This document shows positions 8,132-18,775 of a stretch of 64,000 nt of DNA, piece by piece. This stretch comes from Pinguiococcus pyrenoidosus. Taxonomy: Eukaryota; Sar; Pinguiophyceae; Pinguiochrysidales; Pinguiochrysidaceae. The position numbers and the translations under genes were made by a program. Every line of letters begins with the position of its first letter. The stretch's first letter is position 1. The notes under the pieces were generated by a model. The model saw only the letters and a list, made by a program, of their open reading frames with translations. It was not told the DNA's origin and did not search any database. The stretch covers positions 45,966 to 109,965 of the forward strand of contig JAAMXY010001303.1 in the NCBI GenBank assembly GCA_019677205.1, in the 5' to 3' direction.

Positions 8132-10993
8132 CTAAGCGTCCTTGGCCTCCTTTGCCCCAGCGGGAAGGTCTTCAAAAGCGAACTGTGAGCTCTTCGTACG
8201 GGATCGGCGGCCCCTTGACACGGAGCGAAAGATGGCCGAGGTACGGGGCGAGGGCGTCTCCGGAACGCTGGGCGTCTCAGGCGACGCCTTGGTGGCCGGG
8301 GTGATGGGCGGAGCCGAAGGACGAGGTGATGGCGGACGCAAGGGCGCCGGCTCTCTTGGCTGCATGCGATCCTCTCCAGGCGAGCTAAGCAACCGCCGGA
8401 ATCGTCGTCCTTTTCTGCGAGAGATGAACCACAAGAACGAAATAGCAAGCAGGTATGAGTATCAGCCCAAGAGGCCCGTGGTGGAGCATGGGAACGAAGG
8501 CACCTCGGAAATTTCTCCACCGGCGTGAAGCCGGAGGTGTCGTCGTCGGGAACGCTGGCGTCCGTCACGTAGTCATCCTGGTCGACGTCACGGTCACGCG
8601 GCACCGAGGGCAGCTTGGGGCTCCGCGGACTCTGACTGAGGATGCCCGGCCGAGCATCGCTGGAACGTCGCTGCTTCGCCTGTGCACTGAAGAAAGCCTC
8701 CTCAACGACCGCGATCAGCGTCATGAGCAGCACGAAGGTGAACATCAGTATAAAGAGCGTCAGGTACGCGGTGCCGATGATGGGGAACGCCGCCAGATTC
8801 TGATACTCCTGGTAGAGGACATCTCCGTTCAGGCAGCTGAAGAGGGTGGTGAAGGCGTTGGCGAAGGAGCCGAACTCATCCAGGTCGTCTCCGAAGAGGA
8901 CCATCCCGAGAAGACCGAAGCCCAGGAAGAAAGGCACGGCACCAAAGAGGAGCCCACCGACGCGCGGCCCGGCCCTCTTCAGGCTCTGGATGAGGACGAA
9001 GTACTGCGGGATGTATTCAAGGAACTGGACCAAGCCGCCGTACAGGCAGAACACCGACATGCCCAAGGGGAAGTTGATCCACCGATTCGATATCCGATCC
9101 GTCTTGGCCTCTCGCACCAGCTGCGCGCTGAAGATCATGGCCATGAGGCAGCCGAGCGTCGTCACCACCAGCCAATTCTGCGACATGCGGAAGAGGTCGC
9201 GAAGGGTCGATGCAAACGCTGTTCCGTCAACACTGGCTTCCGGCGCAAACACCGGCGGAACCGCGGGCGTGCGGCCCGCGATACGGTACGTGTTGGAGCT
9301 CGCGAGCGGGTCAAAGTCGGAATTGGCGTCGGTCGGCTCGCTGCGCGTCTTGGCGGGAACCGCCTTCTCTTCCTCCTCCTCCTCCTCCTCCGCGGGATTG
9401 GACTTCCTACGAAACACGAGCTGCCGCAGTCGGCGCATTCCGCGGCGTTTTCCCTCTACGAAGACAGAATCCAACAGACAACCGTCAGCTGAAGCCAAAG
9501 AGCAACTGCTACAGAGGATACTCACTTTTGGCTTTCGGAGATGCCGAGGCCTTGGACGTGTCGTCGAAGTCGTCATCGGTTCGGGCTCCGCCGTCCTCTC
9601 CCCAGCCGGGTTCGTCACTGAGCACGGAACCACGGTCCATGGAGTCTCGCATTGTCGCTTCCTCCCCTGCGTCGTCGCCTATGGGCCCTGCATTGCCGAG
9701 GAGGCTCTGTTGCTCTGGTCGCTCGAGGGTGCCAAGACGGCAGCAAAACCGAAGGAGGCAGCTCCCGCCTTCCTCGTCTTCCGCATCCCTGCTCGCTTTG
9801 TCCGTGTCCTTCTGGATCTGCTGTAGCGTGAACAAGATGCGCAGATACTGTACGCCGCTCTTCAAGGTCAGCAAGACGAGCAGAATCGCCGTGAAGAACA
9901 CCGCGATGCTGATGACGACGACGTCATCACGAACGTCCTTCTCGTCACAGAAGGACGTTGCGGCAAACGAGTTGGTGACCTCCACCTGGCCACCGAGGGT
10001 GAAATCGTAGAGAAACTCGACGTCCCACACAACGCATCCGTTCTCTCCACTGTGACCGGCCTCTTCCAGCCCGTACGAACGAACTTGCATGTGGAGTTCG
10101 TATTTCTGTAGGGTCGAGAAGTAGTCGGAGATGAATTCGCGGTCTGCGGCCGAGACCGGTTCTGTCGCCGCCACGGCAAGCGGTGACGCAGTGGCCATCG
10201 GCCAGCCTGTCTCCACATTGAGCAGCGGGAACTTCTCGCTTCTGCGGCCGTCGTTGTAGAACACCCGCAGATACGGCATGTCCAAGTTGTTGGCGACTTG
10301 ACCGCCGTCGTCATCCGCGTCCGGCGCATCATCACTGTCATCGTTCTCATCATCATTCTCATCATCAATATCACCATCAATATCCTCATCAATATCCTCA
10401 TCAATATCCTCATCAATATCCTCATCAATATCCTCATCAATATCATCCTCATCATCAATATCATCCTCATCATCAACATCATCATCGTTGCCTTCATGAA
10501 TCTGATTCGCGAGCGTAAAGCCTCGCAACGATGCACTTGGAACCGATGGAAAGGGGGTGGCGACCCAGAAGTCGTCGGAGAGGAACTGGCCATCATCCTC
10601 AAAGAGCGGATCAGGGCCGGGTTCCAGTCCGTACACCTCCACATCCTCCACGCTAAGGTCTGGCAGGGCGTAGTACGTACTGACGAGCTTCTGCGCGTCG
10701 CGCAGCGTGTCGTTGACCCGGTAGATGTAGTACTGATTGTCGAGTTGCGCGCTGGACTGCTTGTCTTGGTAGTCGGCTGGATAGAAGAGGGCCACCCAGG
10801 TGCGCCCCATCGAGCGGCTGTACTGCGAAAGGCTCTCTGATCGCAGTACCACCACCGTGGTCACCAGGGCAGTCAGCGTGAGCTGCAAGAAGAGCTTCCA
10901 CGGCCAGCGTCTGTAGCGCCGGCACTTCTCCCACGGCGCCAGCGTCAGCTCTTCCACGGCCGTCATGGTCTCCCTTCGCACACAGCACTGCAT
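8132..10993 (-). CDS. Mucolipin/polycystin-like TRP cation channel
   Basis: Proposed exons 10993-9526, 9455-8504 and 8414-8132 (900 aa); introns of 70 and 89 bp are GT-AG and phase-matched. Layout: short cytosolic N-terminus, TM1 (FLQLTLTALVTTVVVL), long lumenal loop with cysteines, TM2 (VVVISIAVFFTAILLVLL), then four more helices. The pore region reads FGSFANAFTTLFSCLNGD, matching the mucolipin FSLINGD selectivity-filter block, followed by TM6 (LTLFILMFTFVLLMTLIAV). Mucolipins release cations from endolysosomal compartments. Unusual: the lumenal loop carries about 55 residues of Asp/Glu/Ile repeat (10326-10494), and a Glu run precedes TM3. Start could also be the Met ten codons downstream. 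Confidence 0.85.
10326..10494. repeat. Coding DEDI-type repeat in the channel gene
   Basis: Imperfect array of a 12-bp unit (ATCAATATCCTC on the plus strand) inside exon 1 of the channel gene, translating on the minus strand to repeated Asp-Glu-Asp-Ile. Length is always a multiple of three, so the frame is kept. Confidence 0.85.
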
Positions 10994-11693
10994 GTTTCTG
11001 CGTCAGTCTACTCTGCAGTTCCTCGCTAAGACCAAGTATCCACGGCTACATCTGAACCAGTCATGCGGGCACCGCAGCGGTTGCAACGAAGATCGACGTG
11101 CCGAGTCTCCGGACCCCGAGCACCCAGCCTGCAGGCCTGGCGTCGCTGACTATCGCAAATCGGGTTGCTACGCCAGCACGAGAGAGGTGGAGAGGCTGTG
11201 GCGGCAAGCAGGTCTCGAAGGCGCCGGAAGGTCCGAGAGGTCGGCCACCGCCCGCAACGAGAAAAAGAGCCACCAGATCCAGAGTCCATGTACGGCGGAA
11301 CGGTTGGGTCCGGGTTTTCGGACCTTTTTGGGCAGTATAGACTATCTGCACTATAAACATTTGCGATGACAGACGGAGAACTTGGGGTTGGCGTCGGCTC
11401 GGACAGAGGCGCCTTCATTGTTGACGTTGAAACGGTATCTGCACTTATTTTCCAGTGCCATTCCCGTACAAATATTTTGAAAAAATAAACAAATCAAAAA
11501 TTTTCGTGCGTCTTCGCCGTTCGACCGTTTCCACTCGCGCTTGAGAGGGACGTACGCATCTCACATCAGATTTCGTTGGACTCGCATCCATGACCTGATA
11601 GGAAGCTGGCTAAGCAGGCATTGACTGTCTGGCTTGTTTGGTGGGCGGATGCTTCCGATAAAGGGAGCTATTCGGCGATCTAGTTTCTGTCCG
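10994..11693. promoter_or_regulatory. Divergent spacer with AT-rich islet, channel / helicase
   Basis: 700 bp between the divergent channel and helicase genes, so both promoters lie here. An AT-rich islet occupies about 11455-11510 in otherwise GC-rich DNA. No coding segment is convincing. Confidence 0.4.
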
Positions 11694-13432
11694 ATGGCGA
11701 GTTCCTTGCGCATCGTCCTGTTTGTCGCGTGTCCGCTGCTTTTGCGAGCCTTCGTCGTCACCAGGCATCAGGTGGGAAGTAGCTTGCTGGCCCTTCGGGC
11801 CAAAGGCAACCGTGCGCGCTTTGAAGACGGCATGCGGTGGGAAGACTCCACCCTCCGCGACGCCTGGGCCTCGCGTCCGCCCTCCGAAGACCCGCAGAAC
11901 CTCCCGGTGGCACCCGAGGAGTTGGAAGAGGCGGCGAGCCGTGAGCACTTTTTCTCGGTGAAAAGCTTTGCGGAGCTGGGGGCCTCTGCCGAGATCATCA
12001 GCGCTCTCCGAACGCTTGGCGTTGAGACTCCGTCCCGCATCCAGTCGCTGAGCTTCGCAGCGTTGCTGGAGGGGAGCAACGCGGTGGTCGCGGAGCAGAC
12101 CGGCTCTGGCAAGACCCTTGCGTATCTGGCTCCCTTGGTGCAGAGGTGCTTGGAGGCCAAGCGCAAGGATCCCAGCAAGGGCGCGCCGCGGCTGCTGATC
12201 TTGGCGCCGACCGCCGAGCTCGCCGAGCAGGTTCACAGCGTCTGCAGGGGGCTCTGCGAGGTGGTCAAGGCGGATGTCACGCTCAGTAGCCTGCTGGTGA
12301 CGTCCTCCAGCGGATCCCTGGGCTCCATCGCTTCCGTTCTGCGAAAGCGCAGCACGGACATTGTCGTGGCAACCCCCGGAAGGTGAGGGAAACCCTTCGT
12401 GCCAAGAAGCATGGTCGGGCAGAGACGAAACAGCAGCATACTCACAAGTGCGGCTTGGAAAGGGCGGTGGCGCTGCTGAAGGCACAAGGGGGCCGTCCTC
12501 CTGCCTTGGACTTGTCTCGCGATCCTTGCATTGTGCTGGACGAGGTGGACGTTCTCTTCCTCGACGATAGCTTCGGTTTGCAGCCCATCGGCGCGGCCGC
12601 GTCAGCTCAAGCCCAGTTCGTCTTCGTCACCGCTACGCTCCCACAAGAGGTCTTGAAGACGCTGACCACCGAGTTTCCAGCGATCCAGGTCCTCTGCGGG
12701 CCGGGTCTGCATCGCGCCGCGCCCGGTGTGCGCAAGGTGTTGCTGGACTGCAGCTTGGACGGACGCGGGCGAGCTAGCGACAAGGGGACCGTCGAGACCG
12801 CCCTCCAGAAGAAGCTCGACACCCTGGTATCCGTCCTCGAAGCGCGGCCACTGCGGCGCACAATCGTCTTCTGCAACTCGGTGGATGGATGCCGAAGAGT
12901 TGAGAACGCCCTCAACAGGGAGGATCGGCGGGAGATGAAGTGGAAGGCGCTACCGTATCACAGCGCGGTCAGCTCCGACGCGGCGCAGAGATCGTTGAGC
13001 ACCTTCTCTGCCTTGAACAGCCTAGTTCCGCTAGTTTTGGTCTGCACCGACCGCGCGTCTCGCGGGATGGATTTCGGCTTCTCCGCCGGACGTGCCACTG
13101 GGCGGCCCAGCGATTCGATAGAGACTGCCGGCGTAGATCACGTCATTCTGTTCGATTTTCCTCGAGACGTTGCTGAATGGGTGCGTCGCGTGGGACGGAC
13201 GGGACGGGCGGGCAGGAAAGGCCTGGTCACGATCCTAGCGCAGGGGAAGCAGGTGCCGTTGGCCAGAGACCTCATTGTGAAGACAAGCAAGGGCGAGAGG
13301 CTGTATGACCTCCCAGGAGGGGACTCGTCATCCAGAAAGACGCAGAGGCCACGTGGAAGCGCTTCCAAGGGACGAAACAGCAACCGGGGCTCTGCGTCAA
13401 GAAGAAGAGTGAAGCGCACCAGGAGGAAATAG
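11694..13432 (+). CDS. DEAD-box RNA helicase, probably plastid-targeted
   Basis: ATP-dependent RNA helicase. Exons 11694-12382 and 12463-13432 (552 aa); the 80-bp intron falls just after ATPGR. Motifs in order: F-SFAELG with Q-motif SRIQSLSF, Walker A AEQTGSGKT, PTAELA, ATPGR, DEVD in place of DEAD, TATLP (usual SAT), FCNSVDGCRR, TDRASRGMDF and RVGRTGRAGRKG. The N-terminus (MASSLRIVLFVACPLLLRAF) is a signal peptide ending at Phe, which resembles a complex-plastid leader. The C-terminus is rich in Arg, Ser and Gly, typical for RNA binding. Likely role is plastid RNA or ribosome maturation; the target is inferred. Confidence 0.85.
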
Positions 13433-13838
13433 AGCGTGCGTTTTGGAAGGTGTGGACAAGAGCAAGGCGGTCACGACAGCAGCTGAAGATCAACCTGGTG
13501 TGAATGTATCGCAAGAGAGGGGCATAGAAGATCGTGATCCGGATAGCTCTTGATGAAGAACGAAGCGAAAGTCTGACTAAGATGACGTTGCGACATACTT
13601 GACGTTGCGACATCCTTGATGCTCAGACAAGCATAACGTTTTGACAAACTCATCATTCTGGCATGCTTTACGATTTGGAAAGCTCAACGCTCTGACAAGC
13701 TTAATGTTTTCGCGATACGACATTCTGGTCGACGAATTTGTTGGGCACTACCTACGTCTCTACTCTATTCTCTCTAAACCAGCGGCGCCGGCGAGTCGAA
13801 GAACACCCCAATTGCGCGCGTGGATCTTGATTGGGCGA
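13433..13838. other. Convergent spacer with short direct repeat
   Basis: The 406 bp between the helicase stop and the CDC14 stop. It contains two adjacent 17-bp copies of TGACGTTGCGACATACT/CCT at 13583-13616 and more diverged relatives after it. Nothing else seen. Confidence 0.6.
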
Positions 13839-15608
13839 CTATACGAAAGCAGACACGGGCTTGAAGGCTCTCCCGGGTCGCTGGACATTTGCGTACCCTG
13901 ACCGACCTGGCCCTCGAGACTGATGAACGCGAGTGGAGCGATCTGCTGATCTTCCCCGATGTCGCACCATGTACTTGGAGCTATCCGTGCTATTGCTTCG
14001 CGTGCGCCGTGCGCTCCAAGTGCTTGACAGACCAGCAGCGCTCTCGCGGGAGCGGTGGAGTGCACCTTTGTTTGTCACTGGCCTCTGGACCACCTTGGCT
14101 CGCGGCAACAGATTCGTTCGATGGCGAGAGCTGGTCTGGCCGCGGTTGCTGCTGCTAGACAGGGGTCGACCACGCACAAGACTCGCCCTTGGCGGCCAGG
14201 TCGTCGTGAGCCTACCAGAATCGGGGGCATCGTCCTTCTGCGCCGCGATCGACCGCGGCGAGTCCAAAGTGTGACGATGTGCCCGGGAGCGACGTCCTCG
14301 CGTGCTGCCGACGCCGTCGTCGCGGTCTTTCCCTCGGCCTGCGAGGCGCAGCTGCTGCAGCCGCCTCGGAAGATCAAGTACGTACTGCTGCTGGGGACCG
14401 ACGACGCATCCAGGCCGGCAAAGTCGGCACCTGATGCAGGTTGGCGTCAGCTGGAGAGTTGGAGAGCTGGAGAGTCTCCAGCAGGTTTTCAAACCGCGTA
14501 AACCTACCATGCGATGGCTTCGACGGGATCGTAGCCAAGGTTTCGAATCATGTAGGCACAGATGTTGGTCCCCGTGCGACCTAGTCCAGCCTTGCAGTGG
14601 ACCGCGATGCCCCCTTCATGATTTTCGCACTCTTTCAGGAAGCTCTTCAGTACTGCATCTGGTGGGTTGGCGCCGTCTTCGTATTGCAGGTCGACATGGC
14701 TACCAAGGAAGCAAAGCGCAACGTGCGATCAGCAAGAACGGCCCTCTGCTTGCTAGGCGCTCGCTGGCCTACCGGATTCCGTTCTCCAGGAAGACTCGGC
14801 GATCGTAGATCTTCTCGTTGAATCGCACCACCATCGAGATGCCAAGGCGCTTCATCAGCGGCACGTAGTCGAGCGCCGTAAACGTCCGCTGGCCTTCCGG
14901 AAGGGGCCTCGGTCTTGCGAGAGGCCCGGAGAAGGCGAAGAACCTTCCCGGAATGATGCAGCAGATGTCCCCATGCTCGAGCCTATTCAGCTGCTCATAC
15001 TTGTCCGCATCGAAGGAATCCAGCTCAAAGTGCCGCTTCGCCACCGCCTTGCACAGGCCCCTGAGCGAGACACAACGACATCACAACGTGAGAGTTCGGG
15101 TGGACTAAGGCGGGAAGCTTGACCACTCAAGCACCACATACCGCAAGACATCCAGGACGGTAAGGGACCAGCTGCTCAACGCGAAGGACGCATCTCGGAA
15201 GGGCGGCAGCGGCGCGCTCTGCAGCATGAAAGGTAGGTAGGCTTCCTCGGGCGTCAGGCCCAGCTTGAGCACGCAGAAGGCCGCGGCCAAGAACGCGGCG
15301 TTGCTTTGCATGTGCAGCGGCCCAGCGTAGCTGGCCAGCAGCGAGCGGCCGGGCGACGTGGACAGCACGCGCGAGTACGCCGCATCCAGCTCACGCACGC
15401 AGCGCGCAGTGCGACCCAGGTGCACCGGTCCAAAGTCAGCAAAGAACGGCGTGTGCTCCACGAAGGGCGACAGGTCCAGACTTCTGCTTCGCGCGTCGTC
15501 GCTCACATCTTCCCGAGTACTGCCCAGCGCCAGCGCGAAGCGCGGCGTCAGCTGGACGCTCGTTGCGGGCATCTTCAGAAAGGCTCCCCCACAAAGCTGC
15601 GGTGACAT
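13839..15608 (-). CDS. CDC14: CDC14-type dual-specificity protein phosphatase
   Basis: Removes phosphates placed by cyclin-dependent kinases. Exons 15608-15142, 15060-14773, 14699-14508 and 14430-13839 (512 aa); three introns of 73-81 bp, all GT-AG and in phase. Domain A is recognised by YAGPLHMQSNAAFLAAAF and the TVLDVLRGL junction. The catalytic domain contains HGDICCIIPGRFFAFSGP, VRFNEKIYD, the signature HCKAGLGRTGTN and the following CRPGCVVGPQQQY. All catalytic residues (Cys, Arg and upstream Asp region) are present. The C-terminal 170 residues are basic and disordered, and the exact 3' end is less sure. It is divergent from the JmjC gene. Confidence 0.92.
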
Positions 15609-16234
15609 TCAGCAGCGGGCATCCGAGGCACCGCCGCAGCGAAGCGTTGTGGCGCCGGCCGCTCCAGCGGAAGTTGCGGCTTTGGCCGCCGAGGAACAAA
15701 CGGCCTCATGCGCCGTGGAGTGGACACGCGGACCTGACTGTTGGGCGTGGGCGAGGATACACCACCTGGGCAGCTGCCGAGGAGCCTTGGGTGGTGGGCA
15801 GCGCGTTTCTCCTTTTGAATCGTCCCGTTGGCCTCCCGAATGCCGGAGGGCGTTTCGCTCGAGCCAGGAGCAGCAACACGGCCCGCCAGACGGTCCTGTG
15901 GCCGTGTCCTATAGCGCCGGCAGCGTTTCGGGACAGGTTGTACTGCGGCCCGCGAATCGGACTGCCACGTTTTTTCGGGACATCAGACATTGGGAAGGAT
16001 ACTGATAAAAGGCGTTCGCAAACAAATTAATCTCATATATTTTTGTGATACGTTTCGCATTTTTACTGATATTTGGATGAATCATATAGTTGCCAAACAA
16101 AATTAAAATTGTGGAGAAGGAAGGCAAGTCTATGCGACTATCGCAAGATAGTCGCGTGATGGGCTGCAAGATTTCTCCCAGTGCCGCGCTTTTCGGGACC
16201 CTACGACACATATTCAACCCGAATTCCGGATGGC
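15609..16234. promoter_or_regulatory. Divergent spacer with AT-rich islet, CDC14 / JmjC
   Basis: 626 bp between divergent genes. The part nearest CDC14 is GC-rich, and about 15995-16120 is strongly AT-rich. No coding sequence is supported. Confidence 0.4.
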
Positions 16235-18156
16235 ATGCAGGAGGGTCGAGAGACTGTGATCGCGAGCGAGCTTGCCCAGGATGGCTCCTTCCTCCTCCTG
16301 CAGCTGCTGCGGAAAGCCACGAAGTATTCGCATGGCACGGTGCTGCCACATTGTCCTTGCCTTCTCACGTGTGCCGCATGTCAATTCAGGGATCCGGAAG
16401 CGGGTTTACTCCAGCGAATCGCAGACATGTGCTGGGACCAACTTCACGTCGGCGTTTGGAGCCGCGTGCCAGACGTGTATCGGATTGTGTATGCATGGGC
16501 AGTGGAGGTGCACCTCGAGGCATCCGCAGCAGTGAGATCGACTTTGCCTTCCGGAAGCTGATCCAATCCGCTTCGTTTTTGGAAGGGTCTTGTGCGATGT
16601 CGACAAAGTTCGCAAAGGGAGATGGACATCGACCGATTGCGACAGGACCTACGAGAGATCGACACGGCGCTAATCATGGTAGGCCGCTGAGAAACTCACT
16701 AAAGCCTTCGGGCATGCTCTGATGCCTTGGCAACCAAGGCTGGAGCCCTGGCGGAGGCGTCTTTGCACGAATTGGCGAGAAGGATTCATAGGAAAGTGAT
16801 CCTTCGCCGCAAAGGGCAGCAGGGTGATCGCCGCAGAGGGCAGCAGGGTGGTGGCCGCGTTTTGCTCAAAGGACACTCTTCGGCCGACTCGTTTGTCGCC
16901 TGGCTGGAGCAGAATGCGTCGGACCGACAGATCCCCCGCAAAACGACTCCGTCCTTGCAGGTAAGAATCCAAACCGCGAACAACTTGGACCTTCCCAGCG
17001 CGCCTAAAAGACTTGCAGTTGTTTCAGTCCGACCACCTCGACACTCAGCAGCCGGTCGTGATCACAAAAGGCTTGGAGAGCTGGCCTGCCGTGCAGCCCT
17101 ACGATGGGTCGGGGCGCCCGAAATGGGCCTGTATGCAGTATCTTGAGGAAACGTGTGGGGAACGCACCGTTCCGGTAGAGCTTGGCGGGAGCTATCTCAG
17201 GTAGTCCGCGAGTTTCTGAGTCGCAAGAAAGAAGCGCGTCTTAGCCACCCTTGTCTGCGATTGCACTGCTGCTTCCAGGAAGGAGTGGGGAACGGAGTTG
17301 ATGACGATCTCGGACTTTCTCGAAAAGTATCTGGTGAGTAGAGGTGCCGACAAGCGGCAAGGAGATTGTGAAGCTGGGGAAAGCAATGGCAGGAAGCGGC
17401 GGCGAATGAACACGGAGGAGGAGGCGGGGAAAAGCAACGAGGAGGCGGAGGATCGCCCAGCGTCCGACCAGCGCCAGGGATACCTCGCGCAGCATCCCCT
17501 TTTCGAGCAGATCGCTGAGCTGAAAGAGGATCTTCAGCTGCCTGACTACACCTGCCTGCTGCCGACGAGGTCACCTGCGAGCGGGAACGATCCGCCCGGA
17601 TTGGAAGTGGTCCGCATGAATGCCTGGCTCGGGCCACGCGGGACGATTTCGCCTACGCACTGTGATCCGTGCGAGAATCTCCTTTGTCAGGTACACACCG
17701 CAAAATAGGACCTAGAATGGAACCCAAAGTGGAATCGAAAAAGCGCGCAGAATCCGTCGCTTTGGACGAGGTGCATCTGACCGGATGCTTCTGTAGGTTG
17801 TTGGAAGGAAGCTCGTCTGTCTCTATCAAGCGACGAGGAGTAGCGAAATGTATCGCACCGAGGGCACCTTATTCAATACGAGCCAGGTGGATCCCGAAGG
17901 CGTAGACCGAGAGCGCTTTCCCGACTTCCCCGCAGTCCCAGACCTCTGGACCGTCCTGGACGAAGGCGAAATGCTGTTCATACCGTACGGCTGCTGGCAC
18001 TACATTCGTGCCTTGGACAACGCCTTCTCAGTGTCCTTCTGGTGGGCGCGAAGAGAGTGGGAAGCCAAGGGCTCTGCCGGGGTGGCGGACAGTAGCACAA
18101 AAGGCGCCGCTGTAGATCGAGAGCTTGCCGCCGCCGGTCCCAAAAACGAGTCGTGA
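16235..18156 (+). CDS. JMJD5/KDM8-like JmjC oxygenase
   Basis: Fe(II)/2-oxoglutarate-dependent oxygenase. Seven exons: 16235-16323, 16390-16531, 16586-16678, 16739-16960, 17019-17200, 17279-17690, 17797-18156 (499 aa). Introns are 54-106 bp and all phases agree. The N-terminal helical part (WDQLHVGVWSRVPDVYR; LREIDTALIM) follows JMJD5. The JmjC core includes GPRGTISPTHCDPCENLL with the HxD iron ligands, VVGRKLVCLY and CWHYIRALD with the distal His, then FSVSFWW. Between FLEKYL and GYLAQHPLF there is an extra charged stretch with GRKRRRM, a possible nuclear signal. JMJD5 proteins hydroxylate or demethylate basic residues; the substrate here is unknown. Confidence 0.9.
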
Positions 18157-18459
18157 TGCTCTCCGTGCGTCTAGATTCTGCTTATGATCATGTAGCTATA
18201 GTTGGATATCATAAGAAGTATCACAACACAGCTACAGCCTGCGAGCGTCGAGGCCGCCGCAGCGCATCGATTTCTCTAAACACAGCCCACCAAGCCTCAA
18301 GAATCCCATTCTCATGTCGCCCGCGCTCCGATTGATGTCCTCAGGGGTGGGACTTCCTTTGATTCGCATGCGAAATGGATCGCTGCCCGCCAGCCGCAGG
18401 TATCCTGGCCGCCGTCCCGGGCGCTTTTCGGTGATCAAGCGTAACAGAAGGACCTCAGG
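18157..18459. other. Short spacer upstream of LYR gene
   Basis: 303 bp between two genes on the same strand. Nothing recognisable beyond the presumed terminator and promoter. Confidence 0.4.
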
Positions 18460-18775
18460 ATGCTTGCGGAGCTTCGCTCGGGCGTGCAAACGGAGGTGCT
18501 GAATCTGTACCGCCAGCTCCTGCGCTTAGCGAAGGCCAAAGGCCCCGACACGTATGCAATGGTGCGAAACAAGTTCCGTGAAGACGCCAGAAGCGTCAAG
18601 CGCAGCGAAATCCGCTTGATTGAGCACCTCGTGAGGCAGGGGAAGAAGAAGGTGCGGATGCAGATGTCCTGCGGTACAAGTTGCCTCGGCACCCGGTGGT
18701 AACCTCTCGTTCGTTTTGGCACAGGTTCGCTTGCTCCAGAAGGACACCACTGCGGGAGCAAGGCAAGGTGTCTGA
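18460..18775 (+). CDS. SDHAF1-like LYR-motif protein
   Basis: Small assembly factor of the complex-1 LYR family, which delivers iron-sulfur clusters in mitochondria. Exons 18460-18651 and 18725-18775 (80 aa); the 73-bp GT-AG intron is in phase. It contains NLYRQLLRLAKAKG, then RNKFREDARSVKRSEI and IEHLVRQGKKK, the same order as SDHAF1 (LYR, R-FR, IE-L-R-G-R). The usual later LYR Phe is present in KFRED. The length fits SDHAF1 homologues. SDHAF1 matures the iron-sulfur subunit of succinate dehydrogenase; the precise client is inferred from this resemblance. Confidence 0.75.

Noticed and set aside
10298-10840. Plus-strand frame with repeated Ile-Asn-Ile-Leu
   Set aside because: It is the reverse reading of the Asp/Glu/Ile repeat in the channel gene.
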